From the NCBI GenBank assembly GCA_001599595.1, contig BCHH01000016.1, positions 801,901 through 865,900 on the forward strand: a stretch of DNA of 64,000 bases, in the 5' to 3' direction. Every line of letters begins with the position of its first letter. Position 1 is the stretch's first letter. The stretch is from Beverwykella pulmonaria (Eukaryota; Ascomycota; Dothideomycetes; Pleosporales; Melanommataceae). This document shows, piece by piece, positions 54,227-64,000 of the stretch. The notes under the pieces were generated by a model. That model searched no databases, had not been told where the DNA came from, and saw only the letters and a program-made list of their open reading frames with translations. The translations under genes and the position numbers were made by a program.

Positions 54227-55647
54227 ACTTATGGGTTGCAGAGAGGTGGAAGCGGATCCATCAACATTAGGAACGGCAGTTGGACGAAACTTGAGGCCAC
54301 TGGAAGCTTTGCATGTATAATCCCATTCACGCGCATCTAAGGTAATCTCTAAGACAAGTGGAGAATTACGGGAGATACAATACGACTTTGTATGAAAGAG
54401 CTAATCTATCACCTGCAGCCTGCATCCGTTTGACCATCATGTAACGTTAGGTGTTATCCTTAAACAGGGAGGCATGGAGTGCTTCTGAATTAGTTTCATC
54501 TTACCCTAACCGGAAACGATGAACCAAAGATCGCTTCCACATATGTCCAACGTGAGTCCATATTGACCTTCACAACCTGGGGTTTGAAGTGTCATTTCTT
54601 TTCATTCTCTCAACTTGGCATCTTCCTTCTCGATCCCAATCTTCTCGGACTGTGGAGCATGGAGATAGTCCTTGTCCCCGTGCAATTGCCAAATTATATG
54701 TCCCCTGCTAAGGACAGAGAATACCGACGAGGCAACTTCCTCCATCTCATCTCTAACCACATTCCAGTCCCAATTCCTGGAAACCGCGCCAAAGCCTCAA
54801 TGACCTCGTTGCATAGGCTTTTTTCTGATTTGAGTGCGGTAGAATGTGCAGTATAGATCGCGTCAACAAATCCATTCGAGTCTTAGCAGTGCTGTTCCGG
54901 AGCTGAATTACCCCTCCATCTACCAACCAAACCGTTAAAAAACTGCTAACCTCTCTTGAACATCATTTTCGCGTATCTCTATCCATTGATAACTATCCAT
55001 CCCAGGAGACATAAACACCTCGAAAAATTGGGCATGCTGGTCACCTGGCATCAATGACGCCAGTGGGGAATTTACAGCTTGAACTCCAAGCCTTGGGTGT
55101 GAAAGACACAATTATGTAAATGGAAGTGGTAAATTATATCGGCTTTGACAGTGTACACAGCTCAGGGAACGATTTCGCTCTAAATGAAACTACTACAAAG
55201 TACCGTTGGGCCTACGTAGACTCTTCCCCAGCAGGCTCGACTCGAATCGATGCCATTAAATCACGTCTATCCGTCCGGATTTCGAAGATAGGAGGCATCT
55301 TGCATCCTCCGCCCAGTCATTCAGAGCGATTCCACCACAACGCCTGGCCAAGTCTTTGTCGTATTTTCTGATATTCTTCCTTAGCATGAGCAACCGTCTG
55401 ATCTCTGATTTCGACAAGTAGCTTTCTTATGTCCGGTCTGATGCCTCTAATTTAAAGTAATTAAGCTGTGCCAGAGGTAATGTTGCGGTTCGAGTGATGA
55501 CTGCCTGTCTCATTTTCACCAATCACTAACATCTTCGTACCTAGCAGATCTTTTGAGAACACACTCCTGTTCATTTTTGGCGTCATTTTCCATCCATGGG
55601 CGTAGGCAATAGCGCTCGTTCGACCTCAATCCACTGTTCCGCTTCTC
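54227..55647. other. Intergenic, no supported gene
   Basis: A minus-strand stretch at about 54590-54780 (DWNVVRDEMEEVASSVFSVL in one frame) could be an exon of an unrecognised gene, but no start or neighbouring exon fits. The rest has only short frames. Confidence 0.4.
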
Positions 55648-57976
55648 TCACTGGGTCCCAAAACTGAAATCAGGAGCATCAACCAAGAACGCAGGGTCGT
55701 TGATTTGAAAGTCGACCACGAGATTATCCCAAGCCGACCAGTTCATGTTGTCTGGGTCGAGCGGCTCAAGCTCTGGCATGATGGGTGTGTCATTTAAGCT
55801 TGCTGCAAAGTCAGAGGGCCATTGGAGTTCCTGCAGAGGATCCGAAATCTGCACCAGGTTATCTACTGTAAAGTTGATATTGTTCCTAGTGGATGTAGGC
55901 GTTGGCACCTGTGGTGCCAAAGGCTCAGACTCTTGAGGTGTGGTCTTGGATGGCTTAGCCCTCACTCTCTGGGTACGCAGGACCTGGATGAAGTACGGTT
56001 CTCCTCCTTCAGGCACACCCCGCATCGCCAAGTATGCATCCCAGGCCTTGAGTGTCAGATTACCGATCGCGATGGGGAGCGCTCTCTTGTACACTTCCTT
56101 CGCGAGGTCGGGATGATACTCGTAGACCATCTCAACCTGCTTCCATGCGTTGTCCGCATCAGCAGCGTGAGTGCGGTACCGAAGTTGTGAGATAAGGTAG
56201 ATGAATGCCTTCCATTGGAAGTTCAAGTTCACATGCCATAAGAAGCCTTGCATTTCCTTGGTAGCGTAACCCAAATTCTGCATTGAAACCACCTGGAGCG
56301 ATATATCGAACAGCATATTCGTCTCTGATTGCGACATGTTCGGGGTTGGGCCAGTGTGCTGCTCGGCATTGTGAGCAATAAATCGTAACATGAAGATAAC
56401 GGCCTTGGCAAGGTAAATGCACATGAAGTGCCACGGGATAGACCGATCGCAATACTGAAGGTACTTGTTCTGGAAGAGAGCCTCCAGCTCGTCAATGGCT
56501 TTGTCTTTCACGGACAGGGCCACCGCCGGGGTGCTGAGCTTGTTCCAGATACCATCAAAGTTACTCTTGGCATTGGTTGTTCGCTTGAGAAATTCACCAA
56601 CGTGGGTGCGCATCTTAAAGAACATCATCTCGGTAGCACCCTCATGCTCTTTCGGCATCTCCTGCATACCCTGGAAGAGGTCGCTGTCGTTGAAGTTGGA
56701 AGGCGGTTTCGTGTCGCCCATGAAGAGGCTACCACCTGTGCCCGCGAGCTTCTCTGCGAAGCCCTCAAGGAACATGATCTGCCACCAGAGTCGTCTTCGC
56801 ATTTCAATCTCGAATGGGGGGAGGCCAAGAATTTCGCCGTCTCGATGTAGCCCGATGCGTTGGCCTATTCGGCCAGCCACACCGGTGAAGATCCATGTTA
56901 CCCGGGCATCAAAATTCTGGAGAGAGATCTGAGATTACGATTAGCAAATGAGCTAAGTAAGGCGAAAGTCCAATAACTGAGGGGCAGCTCACGAGGAACA
57001 AGACGAAGGCTTGGAGGACCATGAGATCGGAGGTTTTCAAGAGACTTGCGTTGACCAGTGCATGTTGGGCACCTGACCGAAATTTTTGCGTCACGATGGA
57101 TTTTGGCTCGCCCATGATGGCATCGCACTCGGCGTCACCTACTGATGCCAGTGCAACACAATAGATGGAGAATAGCAATGCTTCGACATTCTTCGGAATG
57201 TCATCCAGGTTACCACTCGCGTTCAGAAGGACGTTTTGGACTGTCGGCGTGTGGAATAACTTGACCAAGGGGTTGATATTGCTTAGGTACGTCTGCCAGA
57301 GCTTAAAAATTTGCACAGGTTGGGGATGGAGAGGACGAAGGCTCGAAGCAGGCCTAGGGCTCCCAAAAAGCAAGCTGCCTCCATCTGGCGCAAAGGCTTC
57401 TGGGGAAGGCGTGAAACCGTATTCTGGAACTTCTTCGTCGGAAGACTCGCCCAGAAGATCCTTGGAGTCTCGAAACTCGCCTTTTAAACTCGTCCACAAG
57501 CCGTTTTCCAAGTATCTCGACTTGCCGTCGCCCGAGATCAGCACGCCTGCGTCTCTGGTGGCGTTGCTTATCGGGCGTTTGTCTGGGCCAGCGGGGATAG
57601 CGTGATGTAACGCTTCCGCGCCGACAGCCTCCGCCGAGTCATGTATCTTGGGTGCGAATATGTGTGGCGTGCTCTCCAGGTCCGCCGGTTCTACGCCTAG
57701 CTCACGAAGAGCATCTTCGTAGATTCGCAGCTTCGCGTGAATATCGAGGTCTCGGGTACCCTTCTTCCGGCGCCGTGGCGGAAGAGGCGCCTTGTAGATG
57801 CACGGTACGCGGGCTTTGGCGCAGTTCAAGCACCCGCTAGAGCGTTTGTCACATTTGACCTTGCGCTGGGCACAGAGTACGCACGAGAAGCTTTTCTGGG
57901 CGGGCGGATTCGGGGCGGCAGCTGCAGAATCAGGGGTCGCAGTTTCCGAGGACGAAGGCGGTGCAGTGGATGACAT
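55648..57976 (-). CDS. Zn2Cys6 fungal-specific transcription factor
   Basis: Two exons (57976-56993, 56928-55648) with a GTGAGC...CAG intron in phase give 754 residues. The binuclear zinc cluster is at residues 32-59 (C-x2-C-x6-C-x6-C-x2-C-x6-C), followed by a basic linker (PPRRRKKGTRD) and a short coiled segment (HAKLRIYEDALRELG). The middle-homology (fungal_trans) region starts near 230 (FKLWQTYLSNINPLVKLFHT) and continues across the intron (RVTWIFTGVAGRIGQRIGLH, FEIEMRRRLWWQIMFLEGFA). The C-terminal ~100 residues are Pro/acidic-rich, suited to activation. It should act as a nuclear DNA-binding dimer. It is divergent from the flavin monooxygenase at 58655, a candidate target. No damage is seen. 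Confidence 0.93.
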
Positions 57977-58654
57977 TCAGAGGAGTTCTTTGCGCGTAGT
58001 CAGTGTAACGGTAGCCAAGGCAGGCTAATTGCATCTTTTGGCGGGGGAGCAGCGCACTCCAGGCGTAGTCGTAAGTGTGGAGAAGCCTGAGGCACTTCTG
58101 GTGGAGATACTGGGGCGTAGAAAACTGGATAAGCTACATTTGCGGACGATGCAGGTTTCTGCGAAGCCTTTCTCTATCGTGGGTCTTAACCTGGCGCGTA
58201 AAATGAATGTGCAGATGGTAGGTGTCAGCTTGGATGTCGAGAGAAAGATCCCGCCAGCCCACTTCGCTAACCGAAAGTGAGCATGACCCCTGTCATACTT
58301 TCCTAGCTCACGTCTCACGTGCAGCCCTGGTGACATTGCCATTGAATACTTCAACCTCACGGCTTCGGTGAGAAATGCTGACTACAAACAAAGCGCCTAC
58401 ATACGAGCAGCTTCGTACAAACATCAAACATTGAGAACCTCGTCCAGCTTGACATCTCGTCCATCTGCACCACGCATCGTGTCTGGCTTATTCTCGTTTC
58501 CACATCGGAGCCCTCTGCCAGGCCCTGCTAGCTCACCCCGCACTCTCTCGGGTTTAACGGGGAGCCACTTAAAACATTGATCTCTATGACCACGCCGTAA
58601 TCCCGATTCGATGCAAAATTGCTTTCTTACTCCAACTTTGGATTCAGTTTCACC
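57977..58654. promoter_or_regulatory. Divergent promoter region, regulator and monooxygenase
   Basis: 678 bp between genes transcribed apart. CGG triplets, the usual half-sites of Zn2Cys6 proteins, occur here (for example GGCGGGGGAG near 58040 and TTGCGGACGATG near 58140), but no clear paired site stands out. No gene is evident. Confidence 0.4.
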
Positions 58655-60445
58655 ATGGCGAGCAACCTCGGTTGCCGAGTTCCAGTCTCTACCCTCCCTG
58701 GGTCGCTACCCCAGATTTTCATACCCCCGGATACGGACGCTAAGTATGTAGCTGCAACAATAACGATTCAGCTCGGTCATCTTCACGAGTCAGAGTTCGC
58801 GAACGATGCGCTATGGAGAGATGCATTCGCCTTGACCGGAACGTTGAGGACCTTCTATTCACCCGCTTCCATTGTCTCATCTTGGCGGGCTGTTTGTTCC
58901 AGACGGAAGACCACCATATTTACACTAAACCCCGAAGATGCAACCCTTATCAGGATTGAAGAGTCAAGTTCCTGGATTGACATCCCCTTCACATTTGAAA
59001 CAAGTGCTCCTCTTCCGACTACTTGCAGCGGGATAATCTCAATCGTCCCGAGCTCCACCGGGGATTGGAAGATATGGGTCTTGAGAACAATTCTTGAGCA
59101 ACTTAGTGAACTGCCAAACGTTGATGCGCTTGATCCTTGCGATTCTGTTGTGGGACAAGGGGCATATAGCAGCATCGAACCTTCTGAATTCGATGCGGTC
59201 ATCGTCGGTGGTGGCCAAGCTGGCCTGAGTGTGGCAGGGAGATTAAAGGCCCTCGGTATATCCCATGTGGTTGTCGACAAGTACGCAAATGTGGGGGATA
59301 ACTGGAAGCTGCGGTACAGGTCGGCTCGCCTTCATACCTGTCGCCAATACTCGCATCTACCGTTCAATCGGACCTTTCCTTCACATTACCAAGAGTGGTT
59401 GACGAAGGATGATCTTGCCCAAGGCTACCAAGATTGGGTGAATCGATATGGTATTAACATCTGGCTCTCCACTAGCTTGATATCAGGAACGTGGGACCCT
59501 ATTGCAAAGAAGTGGGAACTCCAACTTCTCCAGAATGACCAACCACGCACTATTACTTGCTTTCACGTAATTCTCGCTATTGGGGCTGGAGGTCAAATCC
59601 CTGTTATGCCCAAGTATCCCGGTCGGGAGCGCTTCAAGGGTATTGCGTTGCACTCTGGCGAGTATGTGGATGCCTCTAGCTTCCAAGGGAAGCATGGAAT
59701 TGTGGTTGGGACAGCAAATACAGCTCATGACGTCGCTGAAGATATGCTACAAGCTGGTCTAGCATCAGTAACCATGGTCCAACGATCCCCGACATACGTC
59801 CTCCCATATGAATACTATCAACGGGTACAAGAGCGCATCTATAACGATAATTTCAGCACTGAGTATGCAGACCGGATGAACTTCTCGAACCCTTTGTCAA
59901 TTAGCAGGCAATTGGCTCTCGCGGGAATGCATGCCGCTGCCCGTGTTGAGCCTGAACGATTCGATGCTCTTGAAAAAACCGGCTTCTTGTTGGAGAGGTA
60001 TGGGGACATCATCCATTACATTTACGAGCGTATGGGTGGTCACTACATCGATGTTGGGACGTCGAAAAAAATTGCAGAGGGCCGAATAAAGATCAAAGCG
60101 GATGCCCTCCCAATCGCATATACCGCAAACGGGCTAATTTTTGAGGACGACCAGGAGCTTCCTGCAGATCTAATCGTGTTTGCCACCGGCTTCGAGATGG
60201 ACATGAAGAGTCTTGTGAGGCAATACTTCGGAGAGGTCGCAAATCAGGCAGACGACTTTTGGGGTGTTGATGAGGAGGGCGAACTTATTGGTGCTTTCAA
60301 GCCCAACAATCATCCTGGCTTGTGGTACCACGGCGGAACACTTGGTCATGCGAGGTTCTATTCTAGGTTCATTGCCTTGAGCATTCGCGCATCGTTGAAT
60401 GGCGCTCCGATCCCAATATATGGACGGAACGGTTATACCGAATGA
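58655..60445 (+). CDS. Flavin-containing monooxygenase (YUCCA-like)
   Basis: The 596-residue intron-free protein starts at an ATG in strong context (CACCATGG). The first ~150 residues are a non-conserved N-terminal extension. The FAD-binding Rossmann motif (VIVGGGQAGLSVAGRL) is at about 182-187, followed by a flavin-proximal block (NVGDNWKLRYRSARLHT), the linker IGAGGQIPVMPKYPG, an NADPH-binding motif (VVGTANTAHDVAEDM, about 351) and the FATGFE block near 508. This matches the fungal/plant YUCCA-like FMO group, which hydroxylates or oxidises N- or S-containing small molecules using NADPH and O2. The second GxGxxG reads GTANTA, as in many fungal members. Substrate unknown; expression may depend on the divergent Zn2Cys6 regulator. 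Confidence 0.92.
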   Translation: MASNLGCRVPVSTLPGSLPQIFIPPDTDAKYVAATITIQLGHLHESEFANDALWRDAFALTGTLRTFYSPASIVSSWRAVCSRRKTTIFTLNPEDATLIRIEESSSWIDIPFTFETSAPLPTTCSGIISIVPSSTGDWKIWVLRTILEQLSELPNVDALDPCDSVVGQGAYSSIEPSEFDAVIVGGGQAGLSVAGRLKALGISHVVVDKYANVGDNWKLRYRSARLHTCRQYSHLPFNRTFPSHYQEWLTKDDLAQGYQDWVNRYGINIWLSTSLISGTWDPIAKKWELQLLQNDQPRTITCFHVILAIGAGGQIPVMPKYPGRERFKGIALHSGEYVDASSFQGKHGIVVGTANTAHDVAEDMLQAGLASVTMVQRSPTYVLPYEYYQRVQERIYNDNFSTEYADRMNFSNPLSISRQLALAGMHAAARVEPERFDALEKTGFLLERYGDIIHYIYERMGGHYIDVGTSKKIAEGRIKIKADALPIAYTANGLIFEDDQELPADLIVFATGFEMDMKSLVRQYFGEVANQADDFWGVDEEGELIGAFKPNNHPGLWYHGGTLGHARFYSRFIALSIRASLNGAPIPIYGRNGYTE

Positions 60446-61021
60446 TTCGGGTCTGAGATGACGTACAATTCCGAAGGCCTCAGCTAGGACAGTAAGGATA
60501 ACGGGAATCCAAAAGGCCATGGACGGACGACACATACGGTTCACTCTAGTCTTCCTAACCGGTTGATTGGATTCGACCTTGCTTTCAGATGTAGCCAATA
60601 AGTTCGTGGCACCATTAAAAAGTTTGAGCTTGGAGGTGGGGGTTGGGCGACCAAGTGACCTTGAGTAGGCGTGTGAGTAGCCCGGTATGGGTGGATCGAT
60701 ATGATCAGGGTAGTTGGTTTGGTGGTGTTGAAGAAGTTTTTGTAATTCTCGGCGTACGCGAGAGTTATGTGCGGGCAGCATGTAAGGAAAGAGATTCCTT
60801 TGTTCGCTGGGAGGAAGAGGGAATGTGGCGCACGTGACATCGTGTGGTCCTGGCGTTGGAAGCGAGGTGCTAGTCTTAATCAGGCCTAGTGCGCACCCGA
60901 CTTCGCACTCATAAAAGTAGCCTCCGTAGATTTGCTGATTGACCAGCGAAACAATCTCGTTCTACACACAGTCTTTGGTCCCGCACCACGTGCCTTACAT
61001 TTTGTTTTGCTCTTTAACCAA
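60446..61021. other. Spacer before the retrotransposon
   Basis: No gene. An LTR or tRNA primer-binding site should lie just before the gag-like start at 61022, but no TG...CA boundaries or recognisable primer site could be identified; a CACGTGAC word occurs near 60831. Confidence 0.4.
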
Positions 61022-61476
61022 ATGGCCTCATCAGAACAATGGAAAGCTGAGTACGCGGGTGGCGCGGATGAAGCTGCACTCACCTGATACGTTTTTGAGA
61101 CAGGACAAAATCTCTCCCAGGACTATGGCGGAGCACTTGCACAAGCTACTCAAGAGCTAATTGCAGCATACTAGGGCCCTATGGCCATACAGGGCGTAAC
61201 TGAACGCGTCTTTGCAGGCGTTAAGGCACGCGATGAGGCGTCTAGGAACCCTACAACTGACAAGCCCCCCACCTTTAGGTATCCTCGCAATGACGCCTGG
61301 CGTAGTGATACTGGCAACAGCAATTTTGGTGACGGCGCCTCTTTAGTTATGTCCCACGCTTCTTGCCTCACTAGCAGGAACCCCTATTGACACACTCCCC
61401 TGGTCACACACACTGGCAGCTTTGAAGGTTTCCAACCTGGCAGACTCTTCACGCAACCAACCAGCAATGGTAACGA

Positions 61477-61552
<76 letters not shown>

Positions 61553-62760
61553 TACAACGGTAATGGCAATAGCAATAGCAATGACAACGGCAACGGCCTC
61601 AACGGTATTGGTTAAGGTAATGGTCCCTCCGCAGGTCAGTAGGACAAACATAACTAGAATAGCTACTTGGAGATCCCTAACAACACTAACTTTAGGGACC
61701 CCCTCCGCGACTTACAGGAGAAGTTTGAAGAGCTTTAACGCATAATACAAACAGGTGGCACTTAGCAGCCAAATGCATTAGGACTTATTAACTTTGGGTT
61801 GTATGGTGTTAAGCGCAAGCAACTACAGTTTAACAGTGACGTAGCCTCCTATGAGATATTTAAGCACAAGGTCTCTAAAGTCTTTTGCAATGAGCCTTTA
61901 GCTTTCTGTGATGAATATAGCAAGGTTAGCTATGTCTTTGACTACCTTAAAGGTACTACAATAAGAAATATCTAGCCCTAGTACAACAGTAATAAGGCTG
62001 TCTGTACACTCTACCAGTTTTGGGACTACATAGATGTCTAATTTACTAACTATTAGGCTAAACAAAAGGCAATAGACGCACTAACTAATTTAAAGCAGTA
62101 GCCAAAAGAAGACGCCTGCACGTACTTCCTGCGCGCGCAAGAACTTACTATACGTGTAGGACTTGACCTTGTTGATGACAACGTCAAGAAACAGTATTAC
62201 AAGAACGGCCTCTGTGAAGACCTCTTGAAACACCTTGTTACTGCAAACGTTGGCAACACCGTGAATAGCTTTTAACACGCTGTAATTATAATAGAAGACA
62301 ACATAAACTGTTATATTAAGAAGCGTACTAACACCCCTGCCCTTACCACTACTATGGACTCTCTAAGTAGAGACCTAATGGATTGGACTACATTAGTCAA
62401 TGCTATTACTACTAGGAACAACTGCAGCAGCAGCAAACACAACAACAATGGAGGAAGATACAACAGCAATAGTGGGAATAGTGGCAATGGTATTAGTTGA
62501 GGTATTAGTTAAGGAGACAGTTAGAACTGTAGTTAGGGCAATGGCAAACGCGCCAAGTGGGTTTTGCAAGACACACTGAACTAACATTGCAAAAAACAAC
62601 GCCTGCCTGCACTGTGGTGACCTTAACTATTATATTAGCTAGTATGATCTACTCCCCGCCTAAGACCCCAACAGGACCCTGTAGACAAACAACAGCAAGA
62701 AAGGGCAAAACAGCAACAGAGAGGGCAATAGTAATAGAGGAAGTAGTAGTTGCGGCGACC
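61022..62760 (+). pseudogene. gag-like gene of the gypsy element
   Basis: From ATG 61022 (MASSEQWKAEYAGGADEAAL) one frame continues past many TAG/TAA/TGA codons for about 580 codons. It includes a (GN)-type repeat from the GGCAAC microsatellite, then a capsid-like helical region (FNSDVASYEIFKHKVSKVFC, ALTNLKQ-PKEDACTYFLRA, GLCEDLLKHLVTANVG), and a Ser/Asn/Gly-rich, basic tail where a nucleocapsid zinc knuckle would be expected. The knuckle cannot be read with confidence. Inactive. Confidence 0.7.
61472..61560 (+). repeat. GGCAAC hexanucleotide microsatellite
   Basis: About 13 tandem GGCAAC units with a few variants at the ends, lying in frame inside the gag-like gene and encoding alternating Gly-Asn. 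Expansion in frame suggests it arose while the gene was still coding or that hexamers are neutral to frame. Confidence 0.9.
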
Positions 62761-62959
62761 GTGTCAACGTTAATCTAGTTGACGTCGCGCACATGCAGTC
62801 TACTGTGGAAGAAGTTGATGAGGATAGCCTTTAGGGAAACGCGGTGCTCCTCACTTAAGTTGCAGTAAGGAGCCAACTTCTAGCTAGTTTAAGGATGATG
62901 ATGACAACACAATAGATACAAAAGAGACAACATTATTAGCAGATTGGGAGGAGTTTGAG

Positions 62960-63265
62960 AAGAAGCACATGACCACAAACCTCTTTACAGTTGACACAAT
63001 TATTAATAACAGTTTAGTTGCTAATACATTAATTAATAATGGTTGCCTTGCTAATGGTGTTATCAAATCCTCTTACGTTAGAAGTCACAAGCTAGAGCGT
63101 ATTACACTACCCTATCTAAAGAAACTAAAAGGCGTCAGCGGCACAGTTCGCCCAGTGCGCTATTCTGTTAAAGTGGTGATTAATATCAACAGCTATAAGG
63201 AGACGAATTTCTTCTATAAAGTTGACTTTAATCTGCTATACAAACTTATCTTGGGCTGCCTATAG
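62960..63265 (+). pseudogene. Retropepsin-like protease segment of the gypsy element
   Basis: The frame reads FTVDTIINNSLVANTLINNG followed by CLANGVI, where retroviral-type aspartic proteases of fungal gypsy elements have a LIDSGC-like active site. The catalytic Asp position reads Asn, as a G-to-A change would produce, so the enzyme would be dead. The segment ends near 63265. Confidence 0.55.
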
Positions 63266-63652
63266 CTAAAACGCAACAATGTTACATTAGCACCTGCAAA
63301 AGAGACTATGTACATACACAAAAGTAGTATCCAACTGCGTAATAGCATGTCCTGAAAAGGAATGGACATTAATGAAGTTACTGCTGTTGCTATAATCTAG
63401 CTTTATAATACTAGCTAGGATAAGAAAAAATGGAATAACCCAAGTAAGTAAGTGGAAGTTTTTACAGCCTCTATAGCTAACATTAATAAGGCCCTTTGGG
63501 GCAAATTAACAACAGATCTGTTAACAAAACTACCTAATTATTAAGGCTACTGTGACTAGATAGATTAATAGAGTAAAGACCTGGCCAACGTCTTACCACC
63601 CTGCTGCAATGGTGTTGATTATAAGATTGAACTTATTAAAGACGCTCACGGC

Positions 63653-64000
63653 GTGGAAGGCAAACTACTGTGGGGTCCCCTGTACGCTATGTTGCGCGGC
63701 GAGCTGCTAGTTCTACGCAAAGAGCTCACCAAGTACCTCTCTAAAGGCTTTATACGCGTCAGCAAGTCTCCTGCTAGAGCACCCGTTCTATTTGCCAAAA
63801 AGCCAGGCAGAGGACTCCACTTCTGTGTGGATTACCGCGCCCTCAACGCTATTACGCGCAAGAACCATTACCCACTTCCTCTTATACAAGAGACTCTGGA
63901 TCGCATCAGCAAGGCGAAATGGTTTACTAAGCTAGACGTCACTTACGCCTTCTATTGTATCTGCATAGTAGAAGGAGATAAGTAGAAGACAGCCTTTCGC
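63653..64000 (+). pseudogene. Reverse transcriptase segment of the gypsy element
   Basis: WGPLYAMLRGELLVLRKELT, LSKGFIRVSKSPARAPVLFA, GRGLHFCVDYRALNAITRKN, YPLPLIQETLDRISKAKWFT and KLDVTYAFYCICI are the N-terminal fingers/palm blocks of a Ty3/gypsy reverse transcriptase, with the first palm Asp in KLDV intact. A TAG at 63983-63985 follows EGDK, where related elements read Glu or Gln. The YxDD motif would be beyond the window edge. Confidence 0.9.

Larger units (their letters stand above)
61022..64000 (+). mobile_element. Ty3/gypsy LTR retrotransposon, RIP-degraded, leaves the right edge
   Basis: A gag-like frame, a protease-like segment and reverse transcriptase follow one another in plus orientation in the order of Ty3/gypsy elements. 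Stops replace Gln/Arg/Trp codons throughout. The 3' part (rest of RT, RNase H, integrase, LTR) lies beyond the window. No 5' LTR is recognised, so the element may be truncated. Confidence 0.85.

Noticed and set aside
61472..61560. Regular short repeat considered as a CRISPR-like array
   Set aside because: Units are uninterrupted hexamers without spacers, in a eukaryotic retrotransposon; a microsatellite.
1..64000. tRNA, rRNA or other structured RNA genes
   Set aside because: No cloverleaf with A/B boxes or rRNA-like segment was noticed while reading; a covariance-model search would be needed to exclude them.

Overview
The window is nuclear DNA of a filamentous ascomycete (Pezizomycotina). 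Short GT-AG introns (mostly 45-110 nt) interrupt most genes. The protein families are fungal: Zn2Cys6 regulators, a HET-domain relic, DUF3176, a LIP-type secreted lipase, a vacuolar subtilase next to a BEACH protein. AT-rich blocks of old transposons are full of TAA/TAG/TGA codons where CAA, CAG, CGA or TGG is expected, and start codons read ATA, the footprint of repeat-induced point mutation (RIP). I cannot name the species.

Layout. 1-3 kb: a gene running off the left edge, then a HET-domain relic and a dispersed repeat. 3.6-4.75 kb: an internally deleted pogo/Fot1 transposon with 62-bp terminal inverted repeats (TIRs) and a TA duplication. 4.9-8.0 kb: a C2HC+Zn2Cys6 regulator divergent from a short-chain dehydrogenase. 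8.1-10.3 kb: two broken genes (MYND finger, serine beta-lactamase-like). 10.5-11.4 kb: a bZIP regulator. 11,596-23,438: an 11.84-kb DNA transposon with 89-bp TIRs and a 6-bp target-site duplication TCTAAG, carrying an integrase-type transposase, several unrecognised multi-intron genes, a nested solo LTR, and two degenerate genes for divergent histone H3 proteins.

23.8-24.4 kb: a five-exon gene for a small secreted six-cysteine protein right beside that element. 25.2-27.8 kb: a 785-aa fungal protein of unknown function. 28-31.6 kb: a pseudogene, a HAD-like hydrolase and the 3' half of a lipase gene. 31,624-35,712: a hAT transposon that split that lipase gene (8-bp duplication ACCAGCAC); its 5' half is at 35.7-36.1 kb. 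38-49.5 kb: conserved, gene-dense, GC-richer DNA with a vacuolar subtilase divergent from a 2,638-aa BEACH protein. 50-54 kb: a secreted-protein gene with one in-frame stop, a WD40 relic and a DUF3176 membrane protein. 55.6-60.4 kb: a Zn2Cys6 regulator divergent from a flavin monooxygenase. 61-64 kb: a RIP-degraded Ty3/gypsy element leaving the right edge.

The most unusual content is the histone-bearing transposon. Both H3-like genes keep exact exon phases over four exons and share two intron positions, so they are relics of real genes and probably of one duplicated ancestor. All exon structures were derived by hand from splice sites and frame; no database search was run, so family names rest on recognised motifs.
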